A DNA stretch of 64,000 nucleotides from Oehlia diaphana (Eukaryota > Glomeromycota > Glomeromycetes > Glomerales > Glomeraceae): the NCBI GenBank assembly GCA_003833135.1, contig QZLH01000037.1, positions 136,949 to 200,948 of the forward strand. The letters are read 5' to 3'. The translations under genes were made by a program, and so were the position numbers. Shown piece after piece: positions 49,065-62,727 of the stretch. The number at the start of each line of letters is the position of its first letter. The stretch's first letter is position 1. The notes under the pieces were generated by a model. That model saw only the letters and a program-made list of their open reading frames with translations, searched no databases and was not told where the DNA came from.

Positions 49065-49555
49065 TTTTTTTTACCAGAATTAATGATAATTTCTAATTAA
49101 CTTTTTCAGTTAAAACCTAATTTAGAATGTAAGTAGTACAAAATCACATTTTTAATTTACTGGCCAAAATTAATTATAATTTTCAGTATAATTTCTAATT
49201 AACTTTTTCAGTTAAAAACCTAGAATATAAGTAGTACAAAATCACATTTTTAATTTTACTGGCCAAAATTAATCATAATTTCTGGGTAAATTTTTCTACC
49301 AGAATTAATGATAATTTTTAATAAACATTTTTAGTTAAAAACCTAATTTGGAATGTAAGTAGTACAAGATCATATTTTTAATTTACTGGCCAAAGTTAAT
49401 TATAATTTTCAGTAAATTTTTTTTTACCAGAATTAATGATAATTTTTAATAAACATTTTTGGTTAAGAACCTAATTTGGAATATAAGTAGTACAAGATTA
49501 CATTTTTAATTTTTCCGGCCAAAATGGCCAAAATTGATCATAATTTTTGGTAAAT
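49065..49555 (+). repeat. Satellite-like array, unit about 128 bases
   Basis: About four units; full unit starts at 49298 and 49426 are 128 bases apart. Each carries ttaccagaattaatgataat, aaacatttttagttaaaaac, acctaatttgga, taagtagtacaaga, then cacatttttaattt and (a/c)tggccaaaattaat. One unit is shortened near 49190. Two further copies lie at 40050-40262. Confidence 0.88.
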
Positions 49556-50092
49556 TTATATGCAGCATTTCGCATAATGCTATATGATACTGTACGATTG
49601 CTACATAGTTATGAGATGTTGTGACGTTGTAGATTGACCTTTTGGTATTTATGAAAAATTTATACTGTACAAGCAGCATTTCGTGCACAAATTATCAAAA
49701 TTTGAATAAATGAATATAAATATTTTTCTTTTATATATAAAATGTAACATTTAGTTTCCTTATATGAAATACGTAACAGTATATCATATTTATAGAAGAT
49801 TTGCCCCTGATGATCGTTGTTCCATTTTAACTAAAAAAATTAAGAAGTTCGTACAACACATGCGTGACACGGATGACATATCTTGATCAACCGAAAATCA
49901 CAAAAAGGGGATAATTAATAAAAAGGTATGCGTTCATTACGTTCATTTACATCACTCTTTAATCATGAAAGTTGCGCGCTAAATATTCGAAAGTATTTAA
50001 ATTTCTAATCTTTTGTATTTTATTTGATATTTTGGTGTTATTATTAAATTTTTTAAAGAATTCGGAATATCACAAAAAATAAATAAAATAAA
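49556..50092. promoter_or_regulatory. Upstream region of the Spo71-like gene
   Basis: Noncoding AT-rich sequence between the satellite array and the start of the Spo71-like gene. No clear TATA box is visible. Confidence 0.35.
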
Positions 50093-53000
50093 ATGGAATC
50101 TTCTACTTCTTCAACCACACTCAACCTATCAAGTTCCTCTTCACAAACTTTACGTTCACCACATAAAAACTCACTTTCATCCGATTTATTTATTAATGCA
50201 GAAATATCAAATAAATTACATTTACATTCCACAACTCGAAGAATATTTATAGGTCCAAAACCAATAAATTGGTCGTATAAAAAAAAGTCATTCTTTTTTC
50301 CAAAAAGTATTTACGCTGAACCTCTTAAAATTGTTAAAAAAAAACCTGCTCAAAGTGATAGGAATTGCTTACCTTCATCAAATGTAATTATTAGTAAACG
50401 TGAAAGGCAAGTAACTTTTATTGCTTCAAGAGATTCTATTGGACCCACAAATTTGTCTTCTTTAGATTATTATGAAATCATTTCGAAAAGTCGAAGGTAA
50501 TTAATTTTACAAAATCCATATCATAATTTTTTTTTTTTTTTTTTGAAATATTTAACATAAAATATGCATACGTTTTTTAGAAGCTCCGTTGAAATAGTAA
50601 CTGATTCGAAATTTTTAGTTTCTGAACCACAGGATTTAAACTCTGGTCCTAGCGGTGAAAATAAAACTTCTGAGATATTTTATACTCCAACTGAAAATTT
50701 GAATACAAACCCAATTTCACCACCAAATACAAAACACGTTCAAACTCATTTTCCATCACCACTTAAACTCGAAGGAAATGAACCTGGTACGTCACGTGTT
50801 CCATTTTCAGATGTGAATAATGACGTAAATTCAAAAGCTTCTGAGAGATTTTATACGCCAACTGATAATAATGTAACCGCGTCTGAAGAATTTTATACTC
50901 CAACTGATATTGTAACCACGAATCCGACTACAGAATCTCGTAACGTTTTTGATGAACAAATTGATCAGGAAAGTGATAATATAAATCATGAAACTATTCC
51001 GTCAACTGATGAGAATTCAGAAATAAATAATGGTGATAAGCCAAAATATGTTAGATTTTCTGAATCGACTGCTACAACAAAACCATCAAGTACAATTATA
51101 AAACAAGGTCCAATGTTGGTAAGAATTAATTTTGAAGAAGTATCTAAAGAACATTTAGTTGATTATTTAAGTAATCACTTTACTGAATCATCCAATTGGA
51201 AAGAATTAATGGTGAAATTAAAGCCGGGTGGAATTGTATTATGTGGAAGCAAGGTAAAGAAAATAATTTCGTAAGATCTACCTTTTTAAGAGAAAATATA
51301 TTAATTAAATACAAATACGTTATTTTTAGAATAAAATAATTGAAAGTATTAGGTTCACTTCCACAACAAAATTATCGCTGTTTTCATCATCAGATTATAC
51401 CATATCAATATCACAGCCAACTAAAAATTATATAAAAAATTTTATTCTAAATCCAAAAACAATTTCATTAAGCATTCAATGGTATCAAGCAATATACAAA
51501 TTATTTCCCGAATCTGTAAATAAACCAATACCTTGTACACTTGATGTCATTATACCAGATTTAGATGTGAAATTACGAATTCCTCTTTGCGATAATAATA
51601 ATGAGGAAGGGAGTGGATGTAATAATGAAGATAATGGATCTACATTGTTGAATATTAGCGCAGAGAAAGTAATGAATGTTGTTTTAAATGAATTAAGTGA
51701 AATTACTGAATGGGATGATGTATTAAGTAAATGGGTAAAATCTAATCATTTGAGGTTATGTTGGAAGAGATATGAGAAATTAGAATGGATTGATTTAAAG
51801 GAGAATGGAGATGTTTGGAACGATATATTAAATTGTCCTCAATTTATTGAACAGGTACGAAATATGTATTATTGGCTTAACATTTTTACATTCATATAAT
51901 AATGATTTGATTATTATTTATAGACTCATCAATTACAACTAAGGGCAATTGAACATTATCCTACAACCGTTAAACTACGTGATGGAACAATATTAACTGT
52001 AAGAAAATAACTTTGTTTCTATTCTTTCTCTTTTGTGATATTTTTTTTTTTTTAATTTTAAAAAATTAATAAATTAAGGAACCACCACCGATCGAAGGAT
52101 ATCTAATTAAAATAACGAACAATAAAAGTCAAAAGAAAAAATCAAAAAAGTTATACTTTACTTCACAGAATAATTATTTATTCTTCCTAAATCCATTAAA
52201 AGCAAGTCCACCTCCACCCCCAAACGTATCCACTGTTACAACTGATGGAGATGGAATTCAGTTTTGTGATAATGCTCAACAACATCCGTTAATTTATGCA
52301 GTTTCTCCTTATATACAAGATAAAATTGTTGGTGATAATGATACTTTTATGAAGTCTGATATGAAAAGAAAAGTTAAACAAATTTTACATGCCAATGGAT
52401 TTATTGATTTAACTGAAATTGCTGAAATCAAATGTTTAAAAAATGATGGAAAAACCGAAGAAGACTTGGAAGAAAATTTAAACGAAGAAGTGGAGGGAGA
52501 AGGATGCCTCTTTAAACTATTTCTGAAAAATGGTGGAATTGTTTCTTTGAAGGTAATAATGATTATAATTGTGATAATAATGCAAAATTTTTTGTTATTA
52601 ATTTTTTTTTTTAATAACCTTAGGCATATTCAAAGCAAACACGAAAAGAATGGGTAAATCATTTAAATGATCTCGCTAACTATTGGAAAGATAGATTAAA
52701 ACAAGATGTGAGAATAAAAGTTGATAATATTAAAATAAATCAATCAATTTATCGAGAGAACAAGAATAATGATGAACTACATAATCATAATTGGGAAAAT
52801 TTTAAATCTTACGCTGATCCATTTATATGGAATTGGTGTATATTAGATGGTTGTCGTGGAATAACTGTAAGCGTTAAATGATTTGTGTTCTTTTTTTTTT
52901 AAAAAAAAAAAAATAAATTGTATTAATTAGAATTTTATCTATTTTAGAAATCCGGATTGTTATATCATAGAAGACATAAGCGGCAACCGTTTCAAATTTA

Positions 53001-53481
53001 TCATCACGTTCTAACACGTGGACACTTTGTTTATTTTAATCATCACATGCGTTCCACATGGACAGGATGCGTATTAAGCCGAAGTTATTACAAGCGTAAA
53101 GGTTGTATTAATTTAAGAGATTGTTACGTTTATTCAGGTAGAAGTATAACAGAACATGAATATTATAAATCAAACTTATTACAGGAGCAAAGTATAGTTA
53201 AATCATATAGTCAAGGTCCGTTAGCGAAACTTTACGGTGATGGTATGATATCTTATGATGATTATAAAGAAACTAGTTTCGTTATTTGGAAAGGTAGAAG
53301 AAAATATTATTTTAATAATGATGGGATGAAAATTAGTATGGAAAAAATAATTAAATATGATATCCCGGGAGATTTTTGGATTTTTAGGACTAGGAATAGA
53401 ATTGAACGTGAAGAATGGGTTTGGGCACTTAATGTTGAAATTGAACGTCTTAATGAGGAAGAAATTGATGAGATTAAATGA
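50093..53481 (+). CDS. Spo71/Mug56-like protein with two PH domains
   Basis: Resembles fungal Spo71 (fission yeast Mug56), a PH-domain protein that in yeasts guides prospore-membrane extension during spore formation. Exons: 50093-50496, 50581-51253, 51330-51854, 51924-51998, 52079-52552, 52624-52866 and 52948-53481. The join is 2928 nt, 975 residues, with GT-AG introns in phase. Residues 1-300 are Ser/Thr-rich and disordered, with FYTPT repeats. A conserved N-domain covers about 320-550. A PH domain at about 562-745 is split by a long insert (PPPIEGYLIKI ... SKQTRKEWVNHLNDLANYW). A second PH domain at about 795-970 shows WCILDGCRGI, SGLLYHRRHKRQPFQIYHHV, GCINLRDCYVYSG and EREEWVWALNVEI. It likely binds phosphoinositides at membranes. 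Family call is from conserved motifs I remember. Confidence 0.82.
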
Positions 53482-54597
53482 GCATCATTATATAATTATT
53501 TTTTTATTTATTAATTCAATTAATAACTGATAAGAATTATTTATTAATTATTGAAAATTTCTTTAATTCCACACTATTCTTACTACTGTCCTTACTATTA
53601 TTATATTCGTAATCTCTAAACATTATAATGATAATTAAATTTTAATTTGTATATTAAATTGAGTTTCAAATTTTATCATCGTGTCTAATAAGATCAACTA
53701 ATATTTCCAAGTCCGTCCTTCAAAAATCACTTTAATCAATAAATAACCTTTGTATTTTCTTTTATGAAATTTGTTTCGAGAATTTGCTCGTTTAAAAATT
53801 GGTACCTATTCGAAAATAATAAATAACAAGTTGTTTCGATCCATCATCCGAAAAATAATGAATTTAGTCTCTAATATAATCTCTATTATTATTTTATTTA
53901 AAATATACAGTAACGAATCGATTATCGAATTCATTATCTGGAATTTTATATCCCAAACATTCGATAATTAACCTTATTTAAGTTTGGAACATGGTTAGGT
54001 TTGGGTTTTTCAATTCTTGGAGATAGGAAGCATTTTATCAAGTATATTTTATCCAATAATCTTAAATCATAAATATGCAATTAAGTTATTAGGAGCATTT
54101 GAGAAAAAAGCTAAATAAATTTCTTTGCTTTTTTATCTATTAAAATAACCTAACTGAAATTACATCTTCTATTGATTTAAAAGTTGGAACTATAAAATAA
54201 TTCTGCAAGGATTTATCATCATTCTTGCAAATCGATAATATAGTTCTTTTTTGACATTTTTAGAGTATGGCAATATTTTGGATGATTTCATATAATTACC
54301 TTTCAAGGGCTAAAGGGGCGGTTCTTTAATATTTATCTGTTTTAAATATTGAACAAATAAATTTTTTGGCTTTTCTTTGATGTTTTATTCAAAATTTCCA
54401 TACTAGTATTTCTTGGAACGATTCTATACTAATCAATTATGAGATGAAGTGTGTTATTAACACTACAGTAATTTAGTTACATGTATAATACTGTTATTTA
54501 CTTTAAATTTAATGAAAACTATGTAAAGTTATTTTTTTTTTTTTTTTTGCCATTTATTAGTATTATAAAAATTTATACAATATAAAGTCGTTGAAAC
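53482..54597. other. Intergenic, no gene seen
   Basis: 3' flank of the Spo71-like gene, AT-rich, with a T-run at 54533-54548. Nothing coding is supported. Confidence 0.45.
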
Positions 54598-54744
54598 GTG
54601 GCCGGAGCGTTGCATTAACCAAACGGCATTACAGTAAATTCGTAAGTGCCAAACCTGGTGATAAATGTGAATTTTTCTCTATCTTCTGGCGATAACTCGA
54701 CCTGCCAGAATCCACTCGCTAGATCAAGAGAAGAAAACCATTAT
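54598..54744 (-). mobile_element. Ty3/gypsy reverse-transcriptase fragment
   Basis: The minus strand reads through the hallmark of LTR-retrotransposon reverse transcriptase: LDLASGFWQVELSPEDREKF, TFITRFGTYEFTVMPFG, then CNAPAT after a lost base makes a stop. The first catalytic Asp region (LDL) is present and the YxDD box is not. A relic of about 49 codons only. Confidence 0.8.
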
Positions 54745-54874
54745 GATTATAACGTAGACGCGAAAGCATCATATCAATAAAGTACCTATATAATACAAAA
54801 TTTGAATCTATACTAAAAAAAACCTAACTAATTTGCGATACAGTTATTATAACGTTAAAAATACTCTATTATGT

Positions 54875-55100
54875 TTACTCGCTATCTTCCCTGGCACCCT
54901 GAGTTTGCGCAATACGTTTCTTATTTGCGTTCAAATTATCCTTATTTATATCTTTTTGACCATCTAGATCTTTACCTTTGTCGTTAATTTTAATAATTCT
55001 ATCACTAACAAATTGTCAAAATCTTCAATCTTATCTTTATATGGAACCATAGAACCCGCTAGACTATCCGATGTCTCGTTAAATTGTTCATCTTCCGATA
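54875..55100 (-). pseudogene. Hydrophilic protein relic upstream of the RT fragment
   Basis: The minus strand encodes SEDEQFNETSDSLAGSMVPY followed, after one frame change near 55015, by a charged stretch ending RIAQTQGAREDSE before TAA at 54875. Same strand as, and just before, the reverse-transcriptase relic, so it may be part of the same or a nested element. Not recognised. Confidence 0.3.
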
Positions 55101-57318
55101 GATGTTAAAAGATGTTTGACATTCTTGCTTGGCATCGTCCTTTGAATTCTCCGTGTAAAGTTATTTTATTTATGGAACTCGGAGATAAATACTGTAGTAA
55201 ATGTATGTACGTATGTTTTGTATCTGAAGCTACAATCCACACCAATCAGATTTACCAATTTTCCCTAGCTGCGCATTGCCTAGTCGAAATATAAAATTTT
55301 TATTATTACATTATGAGCTACGTGAATATATTGTATATAATATAATATAATTTTAATTAGAAAATAAATATATGCAAAGAATGTTTCAATATTTAAGATC
55401 ATAAAAGTGACTTTGAGCTATAAAGTATATAGACCTGGCATAATAAAAAATTGCCAGATTAATGTGAGCAACAATTATTTTGTTATTTATAATAAAAAAA
55501 TAAATAAAAAAGTTCATAATTTATTTTTAAAAAGATACCTCTGAAAAATTTTAAAGGAGATGGCTTCGTAAAGGAGATTTTAAATAGAATCACGTTTCTT
55601 ACTAATTTTACCGATATTTTATGAATGATGAGGATAATCCAAAGATGATGGATTCGTTAATATTAATAAATAATAGTATTTCTCTGTGAAATAAAAATAA
55701 AAAAAATGGGTTAATTATATAAAAATATATATAATAAGAGTATTTTGAATAGAAAATTTTTCTAATACTGATTATATATTTTTTTGTAGAGTACCGCTTT
55801 CAGTAATTGGCCAATCAGACCTTCATTATAAGGTAATATAAATTACTCGAGAATTATTCAATATTCATTATATAATACTTATTATTTCTTACGAACTATG
55901 TCAGCATTTACATGCATCTTCACATTTTAACGGATGAATTTTATATGCGCAATTCATTTTTAAAGGCTATCAATCATTTACTGTCTATCCTCAAAGATAT
56001 CAAGTAACAGAATGGACGAAAGAAATAAAAATAAGTTTTACGAGCATAATTATTTGTATTTATGATTTTTTTATTAATGATCTTTGAACAAAATCAGCTT
56101 ATACTTTTATTTCTTTTTTCTTTTCTTTTTTTTTTAAAAAAAAAATCATTAAAAATGATGAATATGTAAATTTTTTTTTTTAAAAGAAAAAAAATCGCTT
56201 AAAACAATTTTTTTCTTTTTTGTTTGTTAATACTTAAATATCTATAATTAATATCTATCTATAAATTGAATAATACGAAAAAAAAAAATTTATAAATCTT
56301 GTGGGAGTCTGCCAAGAGATTTGTTCTACCTTGAAATGATAAATTTCCTGAAATATGCTGTATAACTGCTGAGCAAGAGACACGCAAAATAAATACATGA
56401 TGTTTTTTATGATGATACATCTATTACAATAGAATTATGTAAAATATTATTTAACAGAACTTGATTAATGACAGTTATTAAAAAGTGATATCAATGATTT
56501 ATTATTTTAATTTTTTCCTAATGACAATAAATATTCTTGCTAAAAAAAATATTATACTAAAAAATCATTTTATAAAAAAAGCTAATACAGTATTTCTATG
56601 GATTGACAATGGGATATTTAATAAAAAAAAAAAATTTTCTAAAAATAGATTTTTACTATGTATATCTGCTGTTTGTGATGAGCATAAATTACAAAGCATT
56701 TTATTTTAACATAAATAAACATAAATCACATAAATCCACATAAATCATAAAGTATAAGACTATGAATATGCATATGCACACATATACCATATTTAGGCAA
56801 CAAAACCATAAGCTGAATTCAACATTTCACAAGATTTTTTGGGATTATGTTAACAAATTTACAAACTCAATTGAATTTTATTATTAGAATCATTAGGATT
56901 AAAAAATAATTGTTTGTTTGAATATTCTAACTTTTTAGTTACTTCGGTTATTATGTTTTTACAGTATATTAAAATTTTGTATCAAAAACTCGTTGAATTT
57001 TATATATATCTCTAGAATAATGGCATATTTTTATAAATTTATCGGGCCATTGTAATACCACATGTTAAATTGTGATCAACAATTTGTTATTTAAGGATCG
57101 TCCAAAAAAGAGAAAACAATGATAATATTTGCAGTAGCTAACACCAATAGTTAAATATCGTATAACATTTTGATTGGTTATTTGTCAAGCCACATATTTT
57201 TTCTAACAAACTTATTATGATCGACATCTTAGAGAACTCTATACAACAAAACGCTCAAATAAATATTTAGTAATAATATTTTTTTCTTAAATAATATAAA
57301 ATTATTTGTAAGCCAGAA
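55101..57318. other. Intergenic, no gene seen
   Basis: About 2.2 kb of AT-rich DNA with A/T tracts near 56120-56220. No protein-like frame was found. The last few hundred bases are presumably the promoter of the RNF213-like gene. Confidence 0.45.
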
Positions 57319-60300
57319 ATGACAGAAATGACAGAAATGACAGACGAAGAATATGAATCATTTTTAGAAACGTTTATTCTAGAGCCTAATAATGAAAGCG
57401 ATAATAAAGAAAATAATATCAACTTCCTGAATAAAAATGGGCACAATGTCCTTCCATCTTCAAGTAACAACTATAATAATATGCAAAATAAGGATTTTGA
57501 ATGGTTAAATTCTCAAAAAGAAAATGGTGTCAAAGAAATCGATGAAATAAATGTTATTTTCCATGTTCATTTGCCAGAGAATATTGAAAAACATGGATAT
57601 CCTGTAGTCCTTGGAAATGTAAAAGAATTAGGATGGTGGGAAAACCCTATTACGCAACTTCATCAACCATATCCTCAACATCCAACATATTGGCAATCTG
57701 ATCCAGTCACAATTTCTGTATTAAATACAAGTGACATACAGTATAAATATGTTATTTATGTAACTAGAAACCTTTTACAAAAGGTGTATGAAGGAAATGG
57801 CGATCAAGAAAGTCGCATTTTGAATATTCTGAGGATTGATCAGTTTGATATATGGAAAAATAATAATTTGTCTGAAATATATTGTATTCATCAAAACAAT
57901 ATAGACGACTTTGCTTTTGTAGATTATATTTATAATACTATCAAGGAAAATAATCTTAGAAATAAAGTTGAAGAATATCAACATTTGTTAACTCATTATA
58001 CAGAACTTACGGTCTGGGCCTTAAATCTTAAATTCATTGTAAATCGTATGGAAAATAAACTTAAAGAAAAAAGATTATTCCTATGTCTTCTCCTGGGATA
58101 TTATGTTCAAAGATATGGACATTATGAATTATCAACTTCTTTTATATCTGAGAGTTTGCTTAAAGCACTTGAAAACTATAAACAAGAAACTTTACCTTTA
58201 GACATTAGAGAGAAAATGAATACTGGTATTACAACTTTAGTTCAACATAATGCTTTTAATATGAAGTTTGATTGGCTCATTATTTTTACGATCGCGGCTG
58301 AAGTTGATCCTAATTATACCTTCATTGAACATTTAAAAACTTTGAAATATCCTAATGAATATTTATTGGCAAAGTTTATTAAAGAGGTTAAAATCATTAT
58401 ACCTTATATTAATGGTATTGAATTTAAAAATTATGTTAAAATTGGCAAGGTAAATTTAAAAATTTAAAATATAAATTAAAAAACTTTTTAAGAGATTTAC
58501 TGTATATTGACTTTATGAATTTTTTTGAATATTTTTTAGTGGTTAATTCAATTATGTCATAATATGGACTCCCTCTTTAAACTCTGGAATGATATTCTTT
58601 TGCATTATATTGCATTTGATAAAAGTGTTTCTAAGTGTTTTATTGATCGAGTTCGAGCGAATATTTCTCACGACAAATCTATTGCTAATGATAATCTCGG
58701 AGAGGAAATTATTCAATCATTAGAATTGATATCTCAGTCTCAAACTTTGGAATTATTAAATATATTTCCAGAAATTTTAGATAATTGTTTTCATAGTGAA
58801 TTCTCTGAGAAAATACCAAAAATCTGTATAACTTGGTTTAAAAATCTTTTATTAAAACTTGATACAAGTAAAATCAATAAATTATCATATGAAAACGATT
58901 TTATTTTTTCGGTATTTCAACAATTAGAACGTATATATCCTTCACTTAATCAAAGAAATAATATTTGGAGAGATTTAAAAAGTATTGCCATAGAAAGAAT
59001 AAAGAAATTTTCAGATGCTCAAATTTTTGCTGCAACAAAACTGATAGTACAAATAAAAGTAAATTATGTCAAACAATTATTTTTAGAAATGGTAAAAGAA
59101 ATATTAGACAAAACTGTCCGACAAATCAATGATTGGTTAATAAGTAAAATATTTATAATTTGCGATTGTAAAGGCAAGATATTAGTAGTTCCAAATTCGT
59201 AAGTTTTTTTTTTTTTTTATTAATATAATATCGTCTTTTTTTTTGACATTAATTCTTTATTATTAATAAATAAATTAATAGGATGAGCGAAGATATTTTA
59301 TATTATATAATGACAAAATTGCAAATACAATCAAACATGTTGGATCATTTTGATATCTTAAAAGATAATAAATTTTGGAACATTATATTACACGCTACTG
59401 GAAGTGTTAAAAAGCTTAATTCAAATCCATTTGTCAAACGCGCTAAAATATCTGCCAATAAACTTGGTGGATTATTCTCTGAAAAGACGGTCGACTTGTA
59501 TTCATTACAACAAACTCTAGAACATTCTGATGAAAAGTTATTTCAACAATTTGATGTAACCGTTGCCAAGAATGAATCTTTGGATGATGTTGATGATACG
59601 AGTAATGATGGTATTAATAATTTATTTGAAACAAAATCTTCAATATATATTATTTCTAACTCAATTACTATTAAAGATTTTAAATTTCCTTTTTCATATT
59701 ATTTTATGAATCAAATTGATAATTATAAAAATCTTTATTATAAAGAATTAGATATAATAAGATATAATAATTCAGAAAATATTAATTATTATAGCGAGTT
59801 ACATGAAGATTTTGTCCAAGATTTTAAGAATAACTTAATTTCTATTAATAGGAATTTTGAAAATTTACAAAAATATTCAGAATTATATTATAATGATTTT
59901 ATTAAAATCATCTTATCAACATTTACTACTAAGAAATCGATCAGCGAAGAAATTTTAAATTTTGTTTTTAAGAATTTAATTGGAGATAAAATTATTAATG
60001 ACCTATTTTTACTTCACATTTATTGGTGGGAATATATAGATAATATTTTAATCCAATTGAAATTAATTGAAAAATTTCCAAATATCATCACAAAATCTCA
60101 AAATGATTTCATCGTTTATGGAAAACTTGATTATTATCTTTTTAGAAGTGTAATAAACTCGATTCTACAAAATATATGTGATGATAAACCATGGGAACAA
60201 GATATGGATGATATCCTATCCATAATCAATGATACAAAAAAATCTTTAGATTTTTTTAATTTTGATCTATTATTAATATGTGATGATCTATTAAAGATTA

Positions 60301-62727
60301 ATTTGATTCCAATAGAAAAAATCAAAGAAATTATTTATTTGGGAAAATCTAACAAAAATCAAGAATTTATTACAATCGATATTATAAATTTAGTATTTAT
60401 TAGTCTAGATAAAAATTATGATATAATTCCTATTAGATCTTTTATTAAAAGAGTCCTTGAATTTATTCCTTTTAATTCTGAAGTAAGATTAATTCTTTAT
60501 AAAAATTTATTTTCAAGAGATCCTTTTGAATTTATTGACATTATAATTAAGAAAGTATTTATAACTGAATATCAACAAAATAGAAGAATATTTTTAAAAT
60601 TGATTAAGAATTCCAATAAAGTTTTAAAACTTTCGAAAAGATTAAGTATTATTAATGATAATATCAAAAAACTTGATTCAGATATGGCGGAACTTTGTTG
60701 TGAAATAATTCAATCCATTTTCAACGAATTTAAATTAAATGAATTATCACCTTACTTCAAATATTCAATTAAATCATTTACAGATCAAGATTTATCCTCA
60801 CAGCAAATGTCCGTGTTACAGCAACTAACATCAATAGCTTTTCTAAAAGAATTTATTACTAAATATTGGAAAGACTATGTACAAAAAGACAATTATTTAT
60901 CTAAATCATTAATTGAAGAAATTAACAATTGTATGAATATTAATAATTCATTTATTCAATTTTTGCATTCTTATTTTGTACCTAATTTGTATCAAAAAAA
61001 ATTTTTTAATGACGATAAACGACTTCAAATGATAAAAAAGGAATTTCCGTGGATTAAAAATATCGGAGCCAATGATCTTCCTAAAATTTGGCAATCGATT
61101 AGAATAGCAAATTTTGAAGATTTATGTACTTTTTATTATAGTAACCTTACGCAAAATTTAGAAAAGTATCCGTTCCTTTCATTATATTTTAAAAATTATG
61201 AAAAATTAGAACTCATAAAATATCTTCATCCAATCGTTAAATTTATAAGAGTTTTAAACTTTAAACTTGAATATCATTTAACAAGAAAAGTAGCACAAAT
61301 TATGAAATTCCGTGAATTTATTGAAAAAGAATCTGAAAATGATGAAGAAAAAATCAATTTAAAATTATTATTTGAAGAATTTGCTTTTGCTTGGAATTTT
61401 ATTATGGATTATTTTGTTCAACATCAAATATCAATTTATAATAAATCTAATAATCAAATTATGAATCTTGAAGTTCCAATAATTTATGGTTTAATTGAAC
61501 AAAAAGGTGCTGGAATTCATTTATGTGCAATATTGGATTTTTTAATTAAATTACATAATGAATTTTTGGATAATGTCATATCAATCCCATTTAAAAAGTG
61601 TAAATGTCTAAAGTTTTTAGAAAATATTACTTGGAATACTTTGGAGAGTAAAACTTATTTTATTAAATCAATTAAAATGACTCAAGCTCAAGATATCAAT
61701 TTTATTAATTATCATTGGAATGATAAGATTTTAAAATATAGTCAAAAAAATTTAAAGATAAAAGAAATAAATTTTATATTTGATTTACAAAAAATTGAGT
61801 TGAAACTTGCTAAAAAATTAGTTCTTAACAAAGTTTATTTTGAAATGGAAGAAGATCAGGTTTATTTGAAGAATTTTTTATTTAAGAATGAGTTATTTCA
61901 TAATTCTTTCAGAATTTTGTCTGATATTAAAAAGTTATTACCACAAGAACCAATCCCAATAGAGAAGTTATCATTAATTTCAACAATAATTCAACCCCAA
62001 AATTCTTCTTCAATGCTTAATATATCATTAAATTCATTAAATTCAAATAATTTACCTGAATTACTCTTCCTTTTTGAAGCAATTTTTTATTCTATTAAAG
62101 AATTGTCAGTTAAAAATAACAATTTAATTATTTTAGATTTTGTTAATCGATGGTTAAAATTAGCGAGATATAACGTAGAATTCATAAACATACTTGGTGA
62201 ATTTTCTTTAAGATATATTGTAGAATTTTATGAATTAATTGAAGAACAAGTCGCAGATTCAACAATTAATAATATTGACAATAAATTTAAAACTCTATTG
62301 ATACAACAAATGAAGGATTTAATTAACAATGTTATAGATTATTATCCAAAAAGTCAACAAGACATACAACTTATTCCTGCTAAGGCATTTTCTCTTGCTT
62401 TAAAAAGATTTATTTATAGATTCTTGTTAAATGATTCTATTATGAAAACATTAAATTCAAATAATTTAAGTATATATTTTTTGGATTTTACCCTAGATTT
62501 ATGGCCAAGTGATGTTAATGAAGAATTGATTAAAAAATTATTTCCTACTTGCTTATTGGTATCTCATGCTTATGACACTTATAACTTTATTATTAATGAA
62601 ATTGAGGTATGTTTTTATTATGATTATGTTTGATTATGTTTGATTATGTCTAGTTAAAATTATTAATATACTATTAAATTACTATCAGGCTATTAGGAAA
62701 TGTGATATTATTGACGTTGATCAATAA
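57319..62727 (+). CDS. RNF213-like protein lacking AAA+ motor and RING
   Basis: A 1717-residue protein of the RNF213 type. Canonical RNF213 is a giant E3 ubiquitin ligase with six AAA+ units, a RING and an RZ finger. Exons: 57319-58449, 58540-59198, 59282-62606 and 62689-62727 (5154 nt, in phase, GT-AG introns, stop TAA). Residues about 77-185 form a CBM20-like carbohydrate-binding domain (VIFHVHLPENIEKHGYPVVL, GNVKELGWWENP). All-helical stalk-like sequence follows. The last 450 residues or so match the RNF213 C-terminal domain (GLIEQKGAGIHLCAILDFLI, DLQKIELKLAKKLVLNKVYF, LWPSDVNEELIKKLFPTCLL). No Walker A (GxxxxGK[ST]), no RING and no RZ-finger cysteine sets are present. It therefore looks like N- and C-terminal parts joined after loss of the core. 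The open frame is clean, so it may be expressed. The first of three in-register ATGs is used as start. Confidence 0.82.

Noticed and set aside
49506..49688. 60-codon minus-strand frame
   Set aside because: Overlaps the satellite array edge and has no protein-like features.
56485..56709. 74-codon plus-strand frame in A/T-rich DNA
   Set aside because: Composition follows base bias; no motif or splice signal.
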